Positions 1-7,876 of a DNA stretch of 37,587 nt are shown piece after piece. This DNA is from a virus. Below the pieces are notes generated by a model. That model made no database searches and was not told the origin of the DNA. It saw only the letters and a program-made list of their open reading frames with translations. Made by a program: the position numbers and the translations under genes. Every line of letters starts with the position of its first letter. The first letter of the stretch is position 1. The DNA is taken from IMG/VR virus record IMGVR_UViG_3300050120_000149, positions 1-37,587 of that record, one strand, 5' to 3'.

Positions 1-886
1 GATCCCCCACACGTTCAACCTGGCGAACTTGGCGTACAATAAATACGGGGTTCCCACCGTCGCGAAGGGGCTCGTCAACGCAGGTCGCGTGGCGATGGGG
101 AAAACGGGCGGGAAACTCGGTGAGAACATCGACGAACTACAGTCGCTCGGAGCCAAGAGCCAGTACCACAACATCTTCGATGAGATGGGACTCACGCGGT
201 TAGCGGGCATCCCGGGAACTGAAGGCGCGGCAAGCCTCGCTAACAAGGCGTTGGTGCCCCTACAACGTGCGTCGAACGCCGCGCAGCACAAGATACTCAA
301 CAGCACGGAGACGGGCCTTAGGGCGGCTGCATTGGACGCAGAACGCAAAGGTGGCACGACCGGCGCGCAGGCGGCGAAGAACATTCACTCGACGTTCGGC
401 ACGGACGCCCCGAATAAAATCACGGATGCAGCCGCCGGAATCGGTGCGCCGTTCTTCCACTTCCACGGGCAGACGGCTCCGGCGTCGGCCTTACGGACAC
501 TCGCAACGAATCCGGCACGGATCACGAACACACTCAAAGCCGAGAACGATATGAACGCCTCGGTCAATCCGAACGGGCCGAAGTATCGCTCAACGGTTCC
601 CGGAGCTAACTCCGCGCGTATGCTCATGGACCCGCTCAGCTACTTCATGAGCAACCTTGGCCCGCTCTCGGAATTGAACTCGCCGTACGGCCTCAAGGCC
701 GAGCTACTCAAGGGGCCAAAAGGCGTTGCGAAAGTTGCCGGCGATACTGCTGCGAGGTTCACTCCCGGATCACAAGAGGCGCAAGCTATCACGGAATTGC
801 TTAAGCACAAAAAGGGGCAAGCCGGAGAAACCGGACTCCAGGACTTGCTATCGTCACTCGGCGGCGGATACTGGAGCAAGCACTAA
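1..886 (+). CDS. Ejection-type virion protein, C-terminal part (continues from 36295-37587)
   Basis: This is the C-terminal part of a gene cut by the contig ends. The frame is open from base 2, and bases 1-127 duplicate 37461-37587, so joining gives 683 residues, of which about 252 are encoded only here. The segment is rich in Ala, Gly and Lys and ends in SLGGGYWSKH. There is no signal peptide or clear catalytic motif. It follows three Gln/Ala-rich virion genes and touches the endolysin through a TAATG overlap. Large Ala/Gly-rich proteins in this position of podoviruses are usually internal proteins ejected with the DNA; that role is inferred from context. The ATG at 29 is internal, not the true start. 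Confidence 0.75.
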   Translation, partial: IPHTFNLANLAYNKYGVPTVAKGLVNAGRVAMGKTGGKLGENIDELQSLGAKSQYHNIFDEMGLTRLAGIPGTEGAASLANKALVPLQRASNAAQHKILNSTETGLRAAALDAERKGGTTGAQAAKNIHSTFGTDAPNKITDAAAGIGAPFFHFHGQTAPASALRTLATNPARITNTLKAENDMNASVNPNGPKYRSTVPGANSARMLMDPLSYFMSNLGPLSELNSPYGLKAELLKGPKGVAKVAGDTAARFTPGSQEAQAITELLKHKKGQAGETGLQDLLSSLGGGYWSKH

Positions 887-1314
887 TGCCACAAATCAAT
901 CATGCCGGACTGGTGCTCATAGAGTCGTTCGAGGGCTGCAAACTCACGGCGTACCAAGATTCAGGCGGGGTTTGGACGATTGGGGTGGGTCATACTCCCG
1001 CAACCGAAGGGGAGACGATCACGCAACCCGAGGCAACGGCGTTGCTTGGGCAAGACGTGATCCAAGCCGAGCATGAGGTTGCCAGCCTCATCGAGATTGT
1101 GCTGACGCCGAACGAGTTCTCGGCGCTAGTCAGTTTCCAATTCAACACCGGAGCCATGGGCAGTTCACCCGGCACCGATTTGCTCAACGCGCACGAGTTC
1201 CAGCAAGCCTGGGACGATCACTTTTGCCTCTATATTCACGACGCCAACGGCACGACATTGGAAGGTCTCATTCGGCGACGGGCAGCCGAACGAGCACTTT
1301 TTTTTAATGCATGA
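886..1314 (+). CDS. Endolysin, GH24 (T4-type) lysozyme
   Basis: A 142-residue muramidase that would cleave the MurNAc-GlcNAc bond of peptidoglycan at lysis. The N-terminus has the GH24 signature ESFEGCKL, AYQDSGG and WTIGVGHT, giving the expected Glu16, Asp25 and Thr31 catalytic triad. The block SFQFNTGA and the C-terminal GLIRRRAAE also fit the family. No N-terminal membrane anchor or SAR segment is seen, so export should need the holin. The start overlaps the preceding stop (TAATG) and the stop overlaps the holin start (ATGA), forming a coupled lysis pair. The length is slightly short for the family, with no truncation at either end. Confidence 0.93.
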   Translation: MPQINHAGLVLIESFEGCKLTAYQDSGGVWTIGVGHTPATEGETITQPEATALLGQDVIQAEHEVASLIEIVLTPNEFSALVSFQFNTGAMGSSPGTDLLNAHEFQQAWDDHFCLYIHDANGTTLEGLIRRRAAERALFFNA

Positions 1315-1619
1315 CGATATGGGCACGATGGGAGTCCATTCCCACAGCTATTCGGGAGCCGATAAAAAGTGGATTCATTGCTAGCTTCTTCGCCCTCCAA
1401 ACTGCATTTTTGGTCTTGGTTGGAGCGGCTGCTCAAGCCGGGCAAATCGGGACGCCCGTCGAACTTACCCACTACTTCTGCACCCATTGGTGGGGGGTGG
1501 CGATTGGACTCCTACTCCCTGCTGCTTACCGAGCTAGGCAAGGGAAAGTGGCCGCAGACAATACCGTCCCCCTCCCCAATGGCGGCAGCGCCATCCTCAT
1601 CCCTCCGAAAGGCATCTAA
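1311..1619 (+). CDS. Putative holin, two membrane segments
   Basis: A 102-residue protein starting in a 4-base ATGA overlap with the endolysin. Two hydrophobic stretches are visible: about residues 22-42 (FIASFFALQTAFLVLVGAAA) and 60-72 (WWGVAIGLLLPAA). A basic RARQGK segment and a soluble tail follow. Small size, two membrane segments and direct coupling to a lysozyme fit a class II-like holin that permeabilises the inner membrane. The family was not recognised by sequence, so the call rests on topology and position. Confidence 0.65.
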   Translation: MTIWARWESIPTAIREPIKSGFIASFFALQTAFLVLVGAAAQAGQIGTPVELTHYFCTHWWGVAIGLLLPAAYRARQGKVAADNTVPLPNGGSAILIPPKGI

Positions 1620-1623
1620 TACC

Positions 1624-1929
1624 ATGACACTCACCGAAGCCGAAAAACAACAAGTCGAAACCGCTGTCGATGCGTTCCTTGCATCGCCGAGCGTCCAGTC
1701 CACCGTTACCGCGTTCGTCTCGTCCGCCGAAGCGCAGGGCGTGGCCCTCGCCGACTCGATCATCAACAACGCGAAGGTCGGCGGTCTGCTCGGCAGCATC
1801 TTCACCGCCCTCAAAGGCAGCGCCGAAGCCGAGATCAACACGCTCGTTGCGTCGCTGCCGCCCGCGGCAATCGTCGCGCTTGCAACGAGCGCCGTCGAGG
1901 GCGAACTGAAAACGATCCTGGGGGGCTAA
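1624..1929 (+). CDS. Small Ala-rich protein of unknown function
   Basis: A 101-residue protein beginning MTLTEAEKQQVETAVDAFLA. It is almost entirely helical in composition, Ala/Ser/Val-rich, with moderately hydrophobic stretches but no clear membrane segment. The ATG at 1624 is preferred over an upstream in-frame ATG at 1369, because the longer version would overlay the whole holin gene. It lies between the holin and a small virion gene. A structural or lysis-accessory role is possible; I do not recognise the family. Confidence 0.6.
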   Translation: MTLTEAEKQQVETAVDAFLASPSVQSTVTAFVSSAEAQGVALADSIINNAKVGGLLGSIFTALKGSAEAEINTLVASLPPAAIVALATSAVEGELKTILGG

Positions 1930-1932
1930 CCC

Positions 1933-2310
1933 ATGGCCTTCCCGCTAACCCAGATCGTCGGCTCAGACGGCCTTGTCGTCGGGGTTAGCGGCGGCATCGT
2001 TGTCGGTGGCGGCACCGGGCTCAACGCCCTGGCGGCTGTCTCGAATACCTCCGTTGCCGGATCGACGGCGTACGTCTCGGTCAAAGTCGGTTCGGGCCGT
2101 ATCTTTGGCATGACCATCCAGACCTCGGGCGACGGCGTTATCACGGTAACGGATGGCTCGGGCGGAACGATCATCACGGGGCTTGCCTCAACGCAGACCG
2201 CCGCTGCGCCCGAGACGTTTCCCACGGTCGCCGGGGGCATCCCGTTCTCCACGGCCCTGGTTGTCGTTGGCACCGCATCGTCGCCTGCCGTGACCGTTCA
2301 CTTCTCCTAA
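1933..2310 (+). CDS. Small beta-rich virion protein (putative)
   Basis: A 125-residue protein dominated by Gly, Val, Thr and Ser in alternating patterns (VVGVSGGIVVGGG; VITVTDGSGGTIITG). This is typical of small beta-structured decoration, fibre or tail-collar proteins. It has no Cys, membrane segment or signal peptide. It starts 3 bases after the preceding stop and is followed 1 base later by the large tail protein, so it belongs to the late virion operon. A structural role is inferred. The resemblance to 33326-33673 is only compositional. Confidence 0.6.
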   Translation: MAFPLTQIVGSDGLVVGVSGGIVVGGGTGLNALAAVSNTSVAGSTAYVSVKVGSGRIFGMTIQTSGDGVITVTDGSGGTIITGLASTQTAAAPETFPTVAGGIPFSTALVVVGTASSPAVTVHFS

Positions 2311-2311
2311 A

Positions 2312-4075
2312 ATGGCACAGACCACCAACGACCCCGGGGTAGCCCCTGGGCGTACCTTCGTCTCGTACATCAACCTCGATGGTGGCCTGAACACCAAGCG
2401 CGATATTCACGCGCTCGAACGCAACCAGCTTGCCCTCTCGCAGAACACCTGGTACCAATGCAACGAGGCGATAGCAAAGCGCCCGGGGAGCGCCGGGTTT
2501 GCCGGGCTCTATCAGACAAGCGCCGGGCCAACCGGCCAACTCCAAGGTTCGACGGGTGTCGGCTTACCCGGCAGCGGCATCGTTGCTGCGCGCTTTAGCG
2601 GGCAGTCCTATGTCGTTAGTCAGCAATCGACGGTGCTGACCTATGCAGTAGCCGGGGCAACGGCATATACCTCAATCTCGGGATTGCTCACCGCTGGGGC
2701 CAGCCGCATCCACGCTGCGCAGATGTACGATCCCACGACCCCAACGAGTTTACCGTCGAATGGTTCCCTCATCATCTGCGACGGCAAGGATACCCCGCAG
2801 GTCTGGAACGGCCCCGGCACCTCACTCGTGCCGGTCAACACATCCTCGGGCTACCTTCCGCTCAACGGCGCGTCTACCGGCACGATCACCCCGCGCTTTG
2901 TCATCTCGGATGGGCAGAACTCGAACATCGTATACGCGGGCGAACCGACCGCCCCGAGTGCAGTCTACATCTCCGACCCGCTCTTCCCCGAGAAGTTCTC
3001 GTTCTCGGCCACGGCCACGAGTTCGTATCCCGGAACCTACTCGCCGTACCTCATCGGTCAAAACGACGGTATTGCCGGTGGCGACATTTCAGGGCTCGCG
3101 CTCATCGGCTCGACCATCGTGGTCTTCAAGCAAGCCGCCATCTACTTCATGCAGTTGCAGAGCGTATATGGCAACCTCGTCTTTACGAGTTTCTGCGTCT
3201 CCGCAAGCACGGGTTGCGTCGCCCCGGAGTCGATCCAGTCATTCGATCAGTTCGTATGCTTTCAGGGGAATGACGGTACCTACACCGTGGACATGTACGG
3301 CAACGTGCAGCAAATCAGCCGGAACGTGCCGACCTTCTTCGACAACACGCTAAGCGGTTTTACTGCGACTTGTACGATGCCGGCGAGCGCGGTCGGCGTT
3401 CGTCAGGGCTCGCGCTACATTCTCTTTTACGACGGCCAAGGCGTGGGCTACCCGACTCAAGGTTTGTGGTATGACTTTGCCAAGCCGGACCGAGACGGGC
3501 TCCCGACGTGCGGAGAGATTCTGTCCTATTCGGTGGCCGGTGCCGTGCAGTTGAAGGGGCCGAATGACGATGGCAACTTCGTGTGGACGAACTCCCAGAG
3601 CGATCAGGTCGGGAAGTTCGGCATTGGGTTCTCGGACTTTGGTGCGAACATTCCGTTTGCGATCAAGCTGAAGGCCGATGCGATGGACCGTGAGTATGGT
3701 GAGAAGGGGTTCGTGTCAACGAAGGCCCTGGTGAACATGTGGATTGATACCGCAATTCCGGTAGCTGCCGCAGGCTCGGCCACCATCGCGTTCATCGGTA
3801 CGGTAACGACCGACTATCAGCAGACGCTTTCTTCTCCCGCCGCGGTGATTGCGCTGAACAACCCCGCAACCGCGTATTGGGGCTCGGCGCATTGGGGCCA
3901 GAACTACTGGACCGGCTCGACCGGGAACATCACGGAATATACGACTGCGCGCGTAACGGGGCTACAAGCCGCGCAAGGGCTAACGCTGCAAATGGGGCTC
4001 TACGAGTCGTCCACGCAGCCATTTAAGATCATCGGAATTACTGGTGAGTTTGACGATCGGAACGTGTTAGGCTAA
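2312..4075 (+). CDS. Tail/head-closure protein, P22 gp10-like (putative)
   Basis: A 587-residue virion protein. The N-terminal block FVSYINLDGGLNTKRDIHAL, then LALSQNTWYQ and AKRPGS, matches the pattern of podoviral tail or packaged-DNA stabilisation proteins (G-L-N-x-R-D ... N-x-W ... K-R-P-G). The rest is beta-rich, with repeated Gly/Ser/Thr and aromatic residues as in beta-propeller tail components. It overlaps the tail-fibre start by 1 base (TAATG). It would close the portal vertex or form the tail hub. The family assignment is pattern recognition, not an alignment. Confidence 0.6.
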   Translation: MAQTTNDPGVAPGRTFVSYINLDGGLNTKRDIHALERNQLALSQNTWYQCNEAIAKRPGSAGFAGLYQTSAGPTGQLQGSTGVGLPGSGIVAARFSGQSYVVSQQSTVLTYAVAGATAYTSISGLLTAGASRIHAAQMYDPTTPTSLPSNGSLIICDGKDTPQVWNGPGTSLVPVNTSSGYLPLNGASTGTITPRFVISDGQNSNIVYAGEPTAPSAVYISDPLFPEKFSFSATATSSYPGTYSPYLIGQNDGIAGGDISGLALIGSTIVVFKQAAIYFMQLQSVYGNLVFTSFCVSASTGCVAPESIQSFDQFVCFQGNDGTYTVDMYGNVQQISRNVPTFFDNTLSGFTATCTMPASAVGVRQGSRYILFYDGQGVGYPTQGLWYDFAKPDRDGLPTCGEILSYSVAGAVQLKGPNDDGNFVWTNSQSDQVGKFGIGFSDFGANIPFAIKLKADAMDREYGEKGFVSTKALVNMWIDTAIPVAAAGSATIAFIGTVTTDYQQTLSSPAAVIALNNPATAYWGSAHWGQNYWTGSTGNITEYTTARVTGLQAAQGLTLQMGLYESSTQPFKIIGITGEFDDRNVLG

Positions 4076-5127
4076 TGGCACTTTTAACCATCCCGAATGT
4101 TTTCGTTAATGGGACTGGTCCTACCAACATAATCGACGCCACCTTAATGAACAGTAACTTCACGGCGGTTGCAACGGCGCTGAATAATCTCTACCCCTCG
4201 CAGGTGTTGCCACTGACAAGTGGGCAGGCGACGTTCGGCGCAACGGCAACGGGCGTTGGCTACAAGTTCCTAGCAAACGACGCAACGGCGGTCCCGCTCA
4301 CCATCTCGGGCGTCTCGGGGCAGTCGGCGGACATCTTCGACGTGACGCTGACGAACGGCGGTACGAAGGCGTTCTCCGTCGCCAGTAACGGTGCCGTGAA
4401 CGTTAATAGCTCGTTGGCGGTCACCGGGAATACTACCGTCACGGCGTTATATCTTAATGGAACGACTGCTGCCGCGAACATTCTCGATGATGGTACCAAC
4501 ACGATCTACCGTGCCTACGCTACAGGTGGAATCCATCTTTTTGAAACTGCAGGTGGGGTAGAGCTTGCCCAAATTGGGCCAAATTCTTCGCAATTCATTG
4601 GATCACTTATCGCATCTACCACGCTTGGCATTACTCCGGGGCAATCAAATGGAGATATTGTTGCACAACGCAACGCATCGACGGGACAAATCTGGATCGG
4701 CGGATCAACGGGCGCACTCGGGATGGACTACAACGTCTCGGCGACCACGGCCCTATCGCTTTTCCGCAGCGGCTCGGCTTCAGGCTACTGTCCCGTATTT
4801 GGCGGCCTCTACACCAATTCTTCAGATGCACAGTTCAAAGAAAACGTCGCGCCGATTACCGGAGCATTAGCAACCCTTGCCCAGCTTCGCCCGTCGTCAT
4901 ACAACTGGAAGGAAGACGGTCAGCCGGACTTTGGATTCATCGCTCAAGACGTAGAGACGATACTCCCGCAAATCGTGCGCACGACAGCCGCGCGTGTCGC
5001 CGAAGACGGCACGGAGACGACGCCCTCATCAAAGGGAATCGTCTACACAGGCTTACAGGCATGGTCAATTTCCGCCATTAACGAATTGAATGCTAAGTTC
5101 GATGCCTACGTCGCCGCGCATCCCTAG
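4075..5127 (+). CDS. Tail fibre/spike with C-terminal S74 intramolecular chaperone
   Basis: A 350-residue receptor-binding candidate. The first ~245 residues are beta-rich and Gly/Thr/Asn-rich (LAVTGNTTVTALYLNGTTAA), as in trimeric fibres. The last ~100 residues are a Peptidase_S74 chaperone, with the start motif SSDAQFKENV near residue 249, then WKEDGQPDFGFIAQDVE and GLQAWSISAINELNAK. In this family the chaperone drives trimerisation and cuts itself off just before the Ser of the S-D motif. It is the last gene of the plus-strand late operon, and its TAG overlaps the opposing stop in the palindrome CTAG. No terminator lies between the two operons. Confidence 0.88.
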   Translation: MALLTIPNVFVNGTGPTNIIDATLMNSNFTAVATALNNLYPSQVLPLTSGQATFGATATGVGYKFLANDATAVPLTISGVSGQSADIFDVTLTNGGTKAFSVASNGAVNVNSSLAVTGNTTVTALYLNGTTAAANILDDGTNTIYRAYATGGIHLFETAGGVELAQIGPNSSQFIGSLIASTTLGITPGQSNGDIVAQRNASTGQIWIGGSTGALGMDYNVSATTALSLFRSGSASGYCPVFGGLYTNSSDAQFKENVAPITGALATLAQLRPSSYNWKEDGQPDFGFIAQDVETILPQIVRTTAARVAEDGTETTPSSKGIVYTGLQAWSISAINELNAKFDAYVAAHP

Positions 5128-5471
5128 AAGCGAATGCTGATAACCGTTGCACTCACGGCGCGCCTAATATACCAGCCGTAGCCGATAGCCGCAACGTAGT
5201 TCGCGATGCACGTTCCAATCGACGGCTTCTCGAAGTGCCGGATGATGAGGTTCGCTGCACCCTGGCAGGCGATCTCGTTCACCAACGACTTCGCACAGAG
5301 CGGCATGGTTTGATCGTATGCCGGACTCCCATGCCACTTCATGCTTGCGATGGAGTAGGCGTCCGCTGCCTCTACAGCGGTAAGGGCTGTCTGCGAGAGT
5401 GGCAGGCAGCCAGCGGATGCCGGCGCAGCGAGAGCAACCGCAAGAGCGGCGCTAAGGATCAGGCGTTTCAT
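5124..5471 (-). CDS. Secreted/periplasmic four-cysteine protein, unknown function
   Basis: A 115-residue protein with a clear Sec signal peptide: MKR, a hydrophobic core (LILSAALAVALAA) and a PASAG cleavage region, so export across the inner membrane is expected. The Cys right after the cut (SAGC) could be read as a weak lipobox, but -3 Ser is atypical. The mature part has four Cys, enough for two disulfides in the periplasm. It is the last gene of the minus operon and overlaps the upstream gene by 20 bases. Superinfection exclusion or an envelope-lysis accessory role is possible but unproven. Confidence 0.75.
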   Translation of the reverse strand: MKRLILSAALAVALAAPASAGCLPLSQTALTAVEAADAYSIASMKWHGSPAYDQTMPLCAKSLVNEIACQGAANLIIRHFEKPSIGTCIANYVAAIGYGWYIRRAVSATVISIRF

Positions 5472-5646
5472 CGGTCGTCTCCAGTTTCTTCAGTAGGGCT
5501 TGGCACGCTTGAAGCGCGCCATTTGCCATGAGGAGTTTTTGCTGCCAGAATCCGGCTTGGTTTTGGGCTTCGGTGATCTGGCGTTGGAAATCTTCGATTT
5601 CGGCCTTGAGAATAGCTATGGGGTCGAGCGTGGTTGGTTTTTTCAT
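5452..5646 (-). CDS. Small coiled-coil protein
   Basis: A 64-residue protein starting MKKPTTLDPIAILKAEIEDF. Residues ~10-55 are charged and Leu/Gln-rich with heptad-like spacing (EIEDFQRQITEAQNQ; LLKKLE), pointing to one coiled coil. It has no membrane segment. A purine-rich AGAGAT lies before the ATG. Its 3' end overlaps the start of the exported protein by 20 bases, suggesting translational coupling. A spanin-like role was considered, but there is no membrane anchor. Confidence 0.65.
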   Translation of the reverse strand: MKKPTTLDPIAILKAEIEDFQRQITEAQNQAGFWQQKLLMANGALQACQALLKKLETTDETPDP

Positions 5647-5665
5647 ATCTCTCCATGCAGCAATT

Positions 5666-5836
5666 TCAAGACATCTTCTTAAACAGCAAAAGCAGTTCGT
5701 TGGCTTTCTCTAGGTACTCGCGATCCGAGAGCATGCCATACTCGCCGCACGTACACGGCATGTCTTTTTCGAGGAACTTCACAATCGGCTTCAACGCTTC
5801 TGCGTTCGCTTCAAATGACAGTTTGAGGATATTCAT
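5666..5836 (-). CDS. 56-residue protein with CxC motif
   Basis: The product begins MNILKLSFEANAEALKPIVK, then KDMPCTCGEYG, and ends ELLLLFKKMS. The start overlaps the upstream 16-residue ORF by 4 bases (ATGA), as elsewhere in this operon. The two Cys in PCTCG could bind metal only with a partner. Composition is helical and amphipathic. Function is unknown. Both the coupling and the codon use support real translation. Confidence 0.55.
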   Translation of the reverse strand: MNILKLSFEANAEALKPIVKFLEKDMPCTCGEYGMLSDREYLEKANELLLLFKKMS

Positions 5837-5883
5837 AATCCGGCTTTCCGACGTGCGGCGATAACTTCGTCAAGCGTCAACAT
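5833..5883 (-). CDS. Micro-ORF, 16 residues
   Basis: It encodes MLTLDEVIAARRKAGL. The ATG overlaps the end of the upstream zinc-ribbon ORF by 7 bases, and its TGA overlaps the next ATG (ATGA), so it fills the gap between two genes in the same coupled style. The sequence resembles a short amphipathic helix. It may act only as a coupling leader; a functional peptide is unproven. Confidence 0.35.
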   Translation of the reverse strand: MLTLDEVIAARRKAGL

Positions 5884-5996
5884 CTTATATCTCTCGGTCC
5901 AAACATCGAGATCATACAATCGCGACAATACAGGCAGGTTAGTAAATAGCGTGGCTTGCCACATTTGCGGCACATATCAGATAATCGTTCTTTCAT
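5877..5996 (-). CDS. Mini zinc-ribbon protein, 39 residues
   Basis: The product starts MKERLSDMCRKCGKPRYLLT and continues CLYCRDC, giving CxxC...CxxCxxC: two knuckles able to hold one zinc in a compact ribbon. The ATG sits in an ATGA overlap with the stop of the upstream gene, which favours this start over a longer frame reaching back to 6116 through an Arg-rich shadow. A nucleic-acid or protein-binding regulator is the usual role for such phage miniproteins. No closer family is recognised. Confidence 0.6.
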   Translation of the reverse strand: MKERLSDMCRKCGKPRYLLTCLYCRDCMISMFGPRDIRC

Positions 5997-6238
5997 CGCT
6001 TGCCGTATTCGCGGTCGCCGAACATGATCTTCAGCGGCCCGAGGTGGAACGTCCAGCCGTACACGAGTTTTCCGAGGCCGTCGGCTCCGACTTCCCAGCC
6101 ATGCCAAGTGAACCATGATCGCCAGGTGTACTTATCGCTGGCGAACTCGACGTGAATCGGCCACATCTCGAACCGTTTCGTGGTGCTTCCCAATCCACGA
6201 GACGCGTGCGGAATAGGGATCGGTAATCGCATGTTCAT
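5993..6238 (-). CDS. Trp-rich hypothetical phage protein
   Basis: An 81-residue product starting MNMRLPIPIPHASRGLGSTT. It has many Trp, Phe and Tyr (WRSWFTWHGWEVG; YGWTFHLGPLKIMFG) and no Cys or membrane segment, suggesting a small compact beta-rich soluble fold. The start could also be the ATG two codons downstream (6232), before which GAG is better placed. It is linked to the mini zinc ribbon by an ATGA overlap. Function is unknown. Confidence 0.6.
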   Translation of the reverse strand: MNMRLPIPIPHASRGLGSTTKRFEMWPIHVEFASDKYTWRSWFTWHGWEVGADGLGKLVYGWTFHLGPLKIMFGDREYGKR

Positions 6239-6251
6239 CTCATAATTCTCG

Positions 6252-6317
6252 CTATGGGTTATCGTGCGACGTGGGGCCGTAGGCTCCACAATCTACGAGG
6301 TCGGATAATGCGCTCAT
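6252..6317 (-). CDS. Micro-ORF, 21 residues
   Basis: It encodes MSALSDLVDCGAYGPTSHDN followed by Pro and TAG. Its ATG overlaps the upstream TGA (ATGA), and it ends 13 bases before the next start. No domain is visible. Continuity of the coupling pattern is the only support for translation, so it may serve to carry ribosomes to the next gene. Confidence 0.3.
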   Translation of the reverse strand: MSALSDLVDCGAYGPTSHDNP

Positions 6318-6403
6318 CGGTTCTCCCGAATCCACATAACCGCGCAAATGAAGCCTCCAATCAGCAAGCCTACGCCGTAATCGGCGAGGAGAGGGTCACT
6401 CAT
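6314..6403 (-). CDS. Single-span membrane microprotein, 29 residues
   Basis: It encodes MSDPLLADYGVGLLIGGFIC followed by AVMWIRENR. One hydrophobic stretch of ~17 residues followed by a basic end suggests a single membrane helix in the inner membrane. Start and stop both sit in ATGA overlaps with neighbours. The function is unknown; such microproteins often modulate membrane enzymes, but nothing here indicates a target. Confidence 0.5.
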   Translation of the reverse strand: MSDPLLADYGVGLLIGGFICAVMWIRENR

Positions 6404-6825
6404 TCCGTCTCTCCGTTTAAACTCTGCGCGAACGCTTCTTTGCGAATCTCGGCCTCTCTGCGAATCTCGTCGCGGCGGATGCAAACAACTTCGTCCCATA
6501 GTCCGAACTCTTTTATGTCGCTCGGATTCCACTGCAATGTGATACCGCGCTGTTCGGCCTTCCGGTCAAAGCAATGCAGGCAGAATAACCCCGGGGCGCT
6601 TTCGCCATTCGCATAGCGGCCTCGTCCCGTAACACGTTCATATAGCGCATCATCTGCGTGCCAATGCGGATAGGGATTCCCGCACTCCTGACACGCCTCG
6701 CAGATGTTCCCGCGTATAAGCGTCCAGTATATCGTACGGATTGCGGCGACAATCTTGCCTCGCTTGGCGTACCACCACACCCAGCGCGGGCCAGCAGTCC
6801 AGGCGTATCGGCAATCCACTTTCAT
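6400..6825 (-). CDS. Zinc-finger-like hypothetical protein
   Basis: A 141-residue product. A basic aromatic N-terminus (WTAGPRWVWWYAKRGK) precedes a Cys/His block: ICEACQECGNPYPHWHADD (C-x2-C-x2-C with His) and, ~30 residues later, LFCLHCFDRKAE. This could bind one or two zinc ions. The C-terminus is charged and helical (RRDEIRREAEIRKEAF). It is coupled by ATGA overlaps on both sides. It probably binds nucleic acid or a host protein; the specific function is unknown. Confidence 0.65.
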   Translation of the reverse strand: MKVDCRYAWTAGPRWVWWYAKRGKIVAAIRTIYWTLIRGNICEACQECGNPYPHWHADDALYERVTGRGRYANGESAPGLFCLHCFDRKAEQRGITLQWNPSDIKEFGLWDEVVCIRRDEIRREAEIRKEAFAQSLNGETE

Positions 6826-7460
6826 TTCTTCTCTCCGTTCAGTAGCGATATTACGGCGTCGGCTGTGTCATAGCACGGGCCAACGTATTCGCTTGGGGCT
6901 TCGCGTTGGATGGAGTCGTGGATGGTCTGCGCAATCGCATCCCGGCTTACGCTAGATGAGCGGGCGGCGGGAACGACGATGCCAAGGCGCACGGCAGCCT
7001 CGATTATCTCCCACGGAAACATGCCATGGCATCGGTCCATGAATAGCATCCGCTGCTCGCGCGTCATCTTCCACGCATCGAAGCCTTGGTCTACCTGCTT
7101 TTGAGCGCGGAACAGCGCCAGCACGGCGCGTAGGGCTCCGTTCCAGGGCATATCGTAGTTGTGTTCGGGCGTCTTGAATAACGCTTCGATTTGCTCCCGC
7201 GTCGGCTTCGACTGCGGACAGTAATCCATATGATAGTCGCCAGTCGGACAGATGCAACCATCGTCGTCCGTATCGGGCTCGGTGCCGGAAGCCGAGCACT
7301 TAGCGTCCTCACACTTGAAGCAGTCGCACCCGTACCTGTGACTGTGCTCGCAAACTCCGCCTAGCGTCGGCTCGTTGCCGGTGCTGGAAGCACAATGAGA
7401 CGGATCAAGACCATGATGGCATCGCGAGGGATATTCGTCTGGATGCGTCGGCTCGGTCAT
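6822..7460 (-). CDS. Cys/His-rich protein with a shared IEAAVRxGIVVPA module
   Basis: A 212-residue product. The first ~75 residues are packed with Cys and His (SRCHHGLDPSHC; CDCFKCEDAKC; CICPTGDYHMDYC), so several zinc sites are plausible. The middle is helical, and FPWEIIEAAVRLGIVVPA closely matches a segment of the gene at 9340-9744 (DRIIEAAVRVGIVVPA). The C-terminus (RDAIAQTIHDSIQ ... ADAVISLLNG) is another helical module. It looks assembled from small exchangeable units. Function is unknown; it is coupled on both sides by ATGA. Confidence 0.65.
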   Translation of the reverse strand: MTEPTHPDEYPSRCHHGLDPSHCASSTGNEPTLGGVCEHSHRYGCDCFKCEDAKCSASGTEPDTDDDGCICPTGDYHMDYCPQSKPTREQIEALFKTPEHNYDMPWNGALRAVLALFRAQKQVDQGFDAWKMTREQRMLFMDRCHGMFPWEIIEAAVRLGIVVPAARSSSVSRDAIAQTIHDSIQREAPSEYVGPCYDTADAVISLLNGEKK

Positions 7461-7876
7461 GGGGTGTCTCCTTCCAGAGCGGCGATGATGTCGGCGACCA
7501 TAATCACATGAGCCCCAGTTCGCCCTAAATCCGGCTCAAGATACGATTCGGTCGAGCATGCTTCGCGCACCCGTTCGAGCGCATCCAGCGCCTCCGGCAA
7601 CGCTGTGCGCGCGGCGGCGATGAAGGCGGCGTTTTGGTCCGAGAGCACTTGGCCGTAATCGTCGGATGAAACGATGTAGGTGTTCGGTTCGCTCGTGACA
7701 ACGTAGCCAGGACGCGGAAGCATCTCAAAATCGTAGACGCACGGCGACGTTTCGCCATGATGGCCGACAACGTGATCGGGCACGTTGCAGTGCCCGCGCC
7801 ATGTACCGTTCAGCCACGGCCCCGGAGTAGCATCATCCGCGAGAGCGCGCAGATGTTTGATTCTATCAGGGGTCAT
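7457..7876 (-). CDS. Ead/Ea22-like early phage protein
   Basis: A 139-residue product starting MTPDRIKHLRALADDATPGP. The signature A-D-x-A-T-P-G-P-W near the N-terminus and NAAFIAAARTALPEALDALE toward the C-terminus are hallmarks of the Ead/Ea22-like family of accessory early proteins in lambdoid and other phages. Their biochemical role is unsettled. The start at 7876 is chosen because it makes an ATGA overlap with the upstream membrane microprotein; a start at 7897 (MVDWLDA) is possible. Variable domains inside the family often lie between these two conserved ends. Confidence 0.75.
   Translation of the reverse strand: MTPDRIKHLRALADDATPGPWLNGTWRGHCNVPDHVVGHHGETSPCVYDFEMLPRPGYVVTSEPNTYIVSSDDYGQVLSDQNAAFIAAARTALPEALDALERVREACSTESYLEPDLGRTGAHVIMVADIIAALEGDTP

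Noticed and set aside
1-127. Direct terminal repeat as a biological genome end
   Set aside because: Exactly 127 bases is a common assembler k-mer, and the repeat lies inside a gene; an assembly overlap of a circular molecule is simpler.
5452-5646. Inner-membrane spanin (Rz-like)
   Set aside because: It has a coiled coil but no N-terminal membrane anchor, and it is expressed from the early operon away from the lysis genes.
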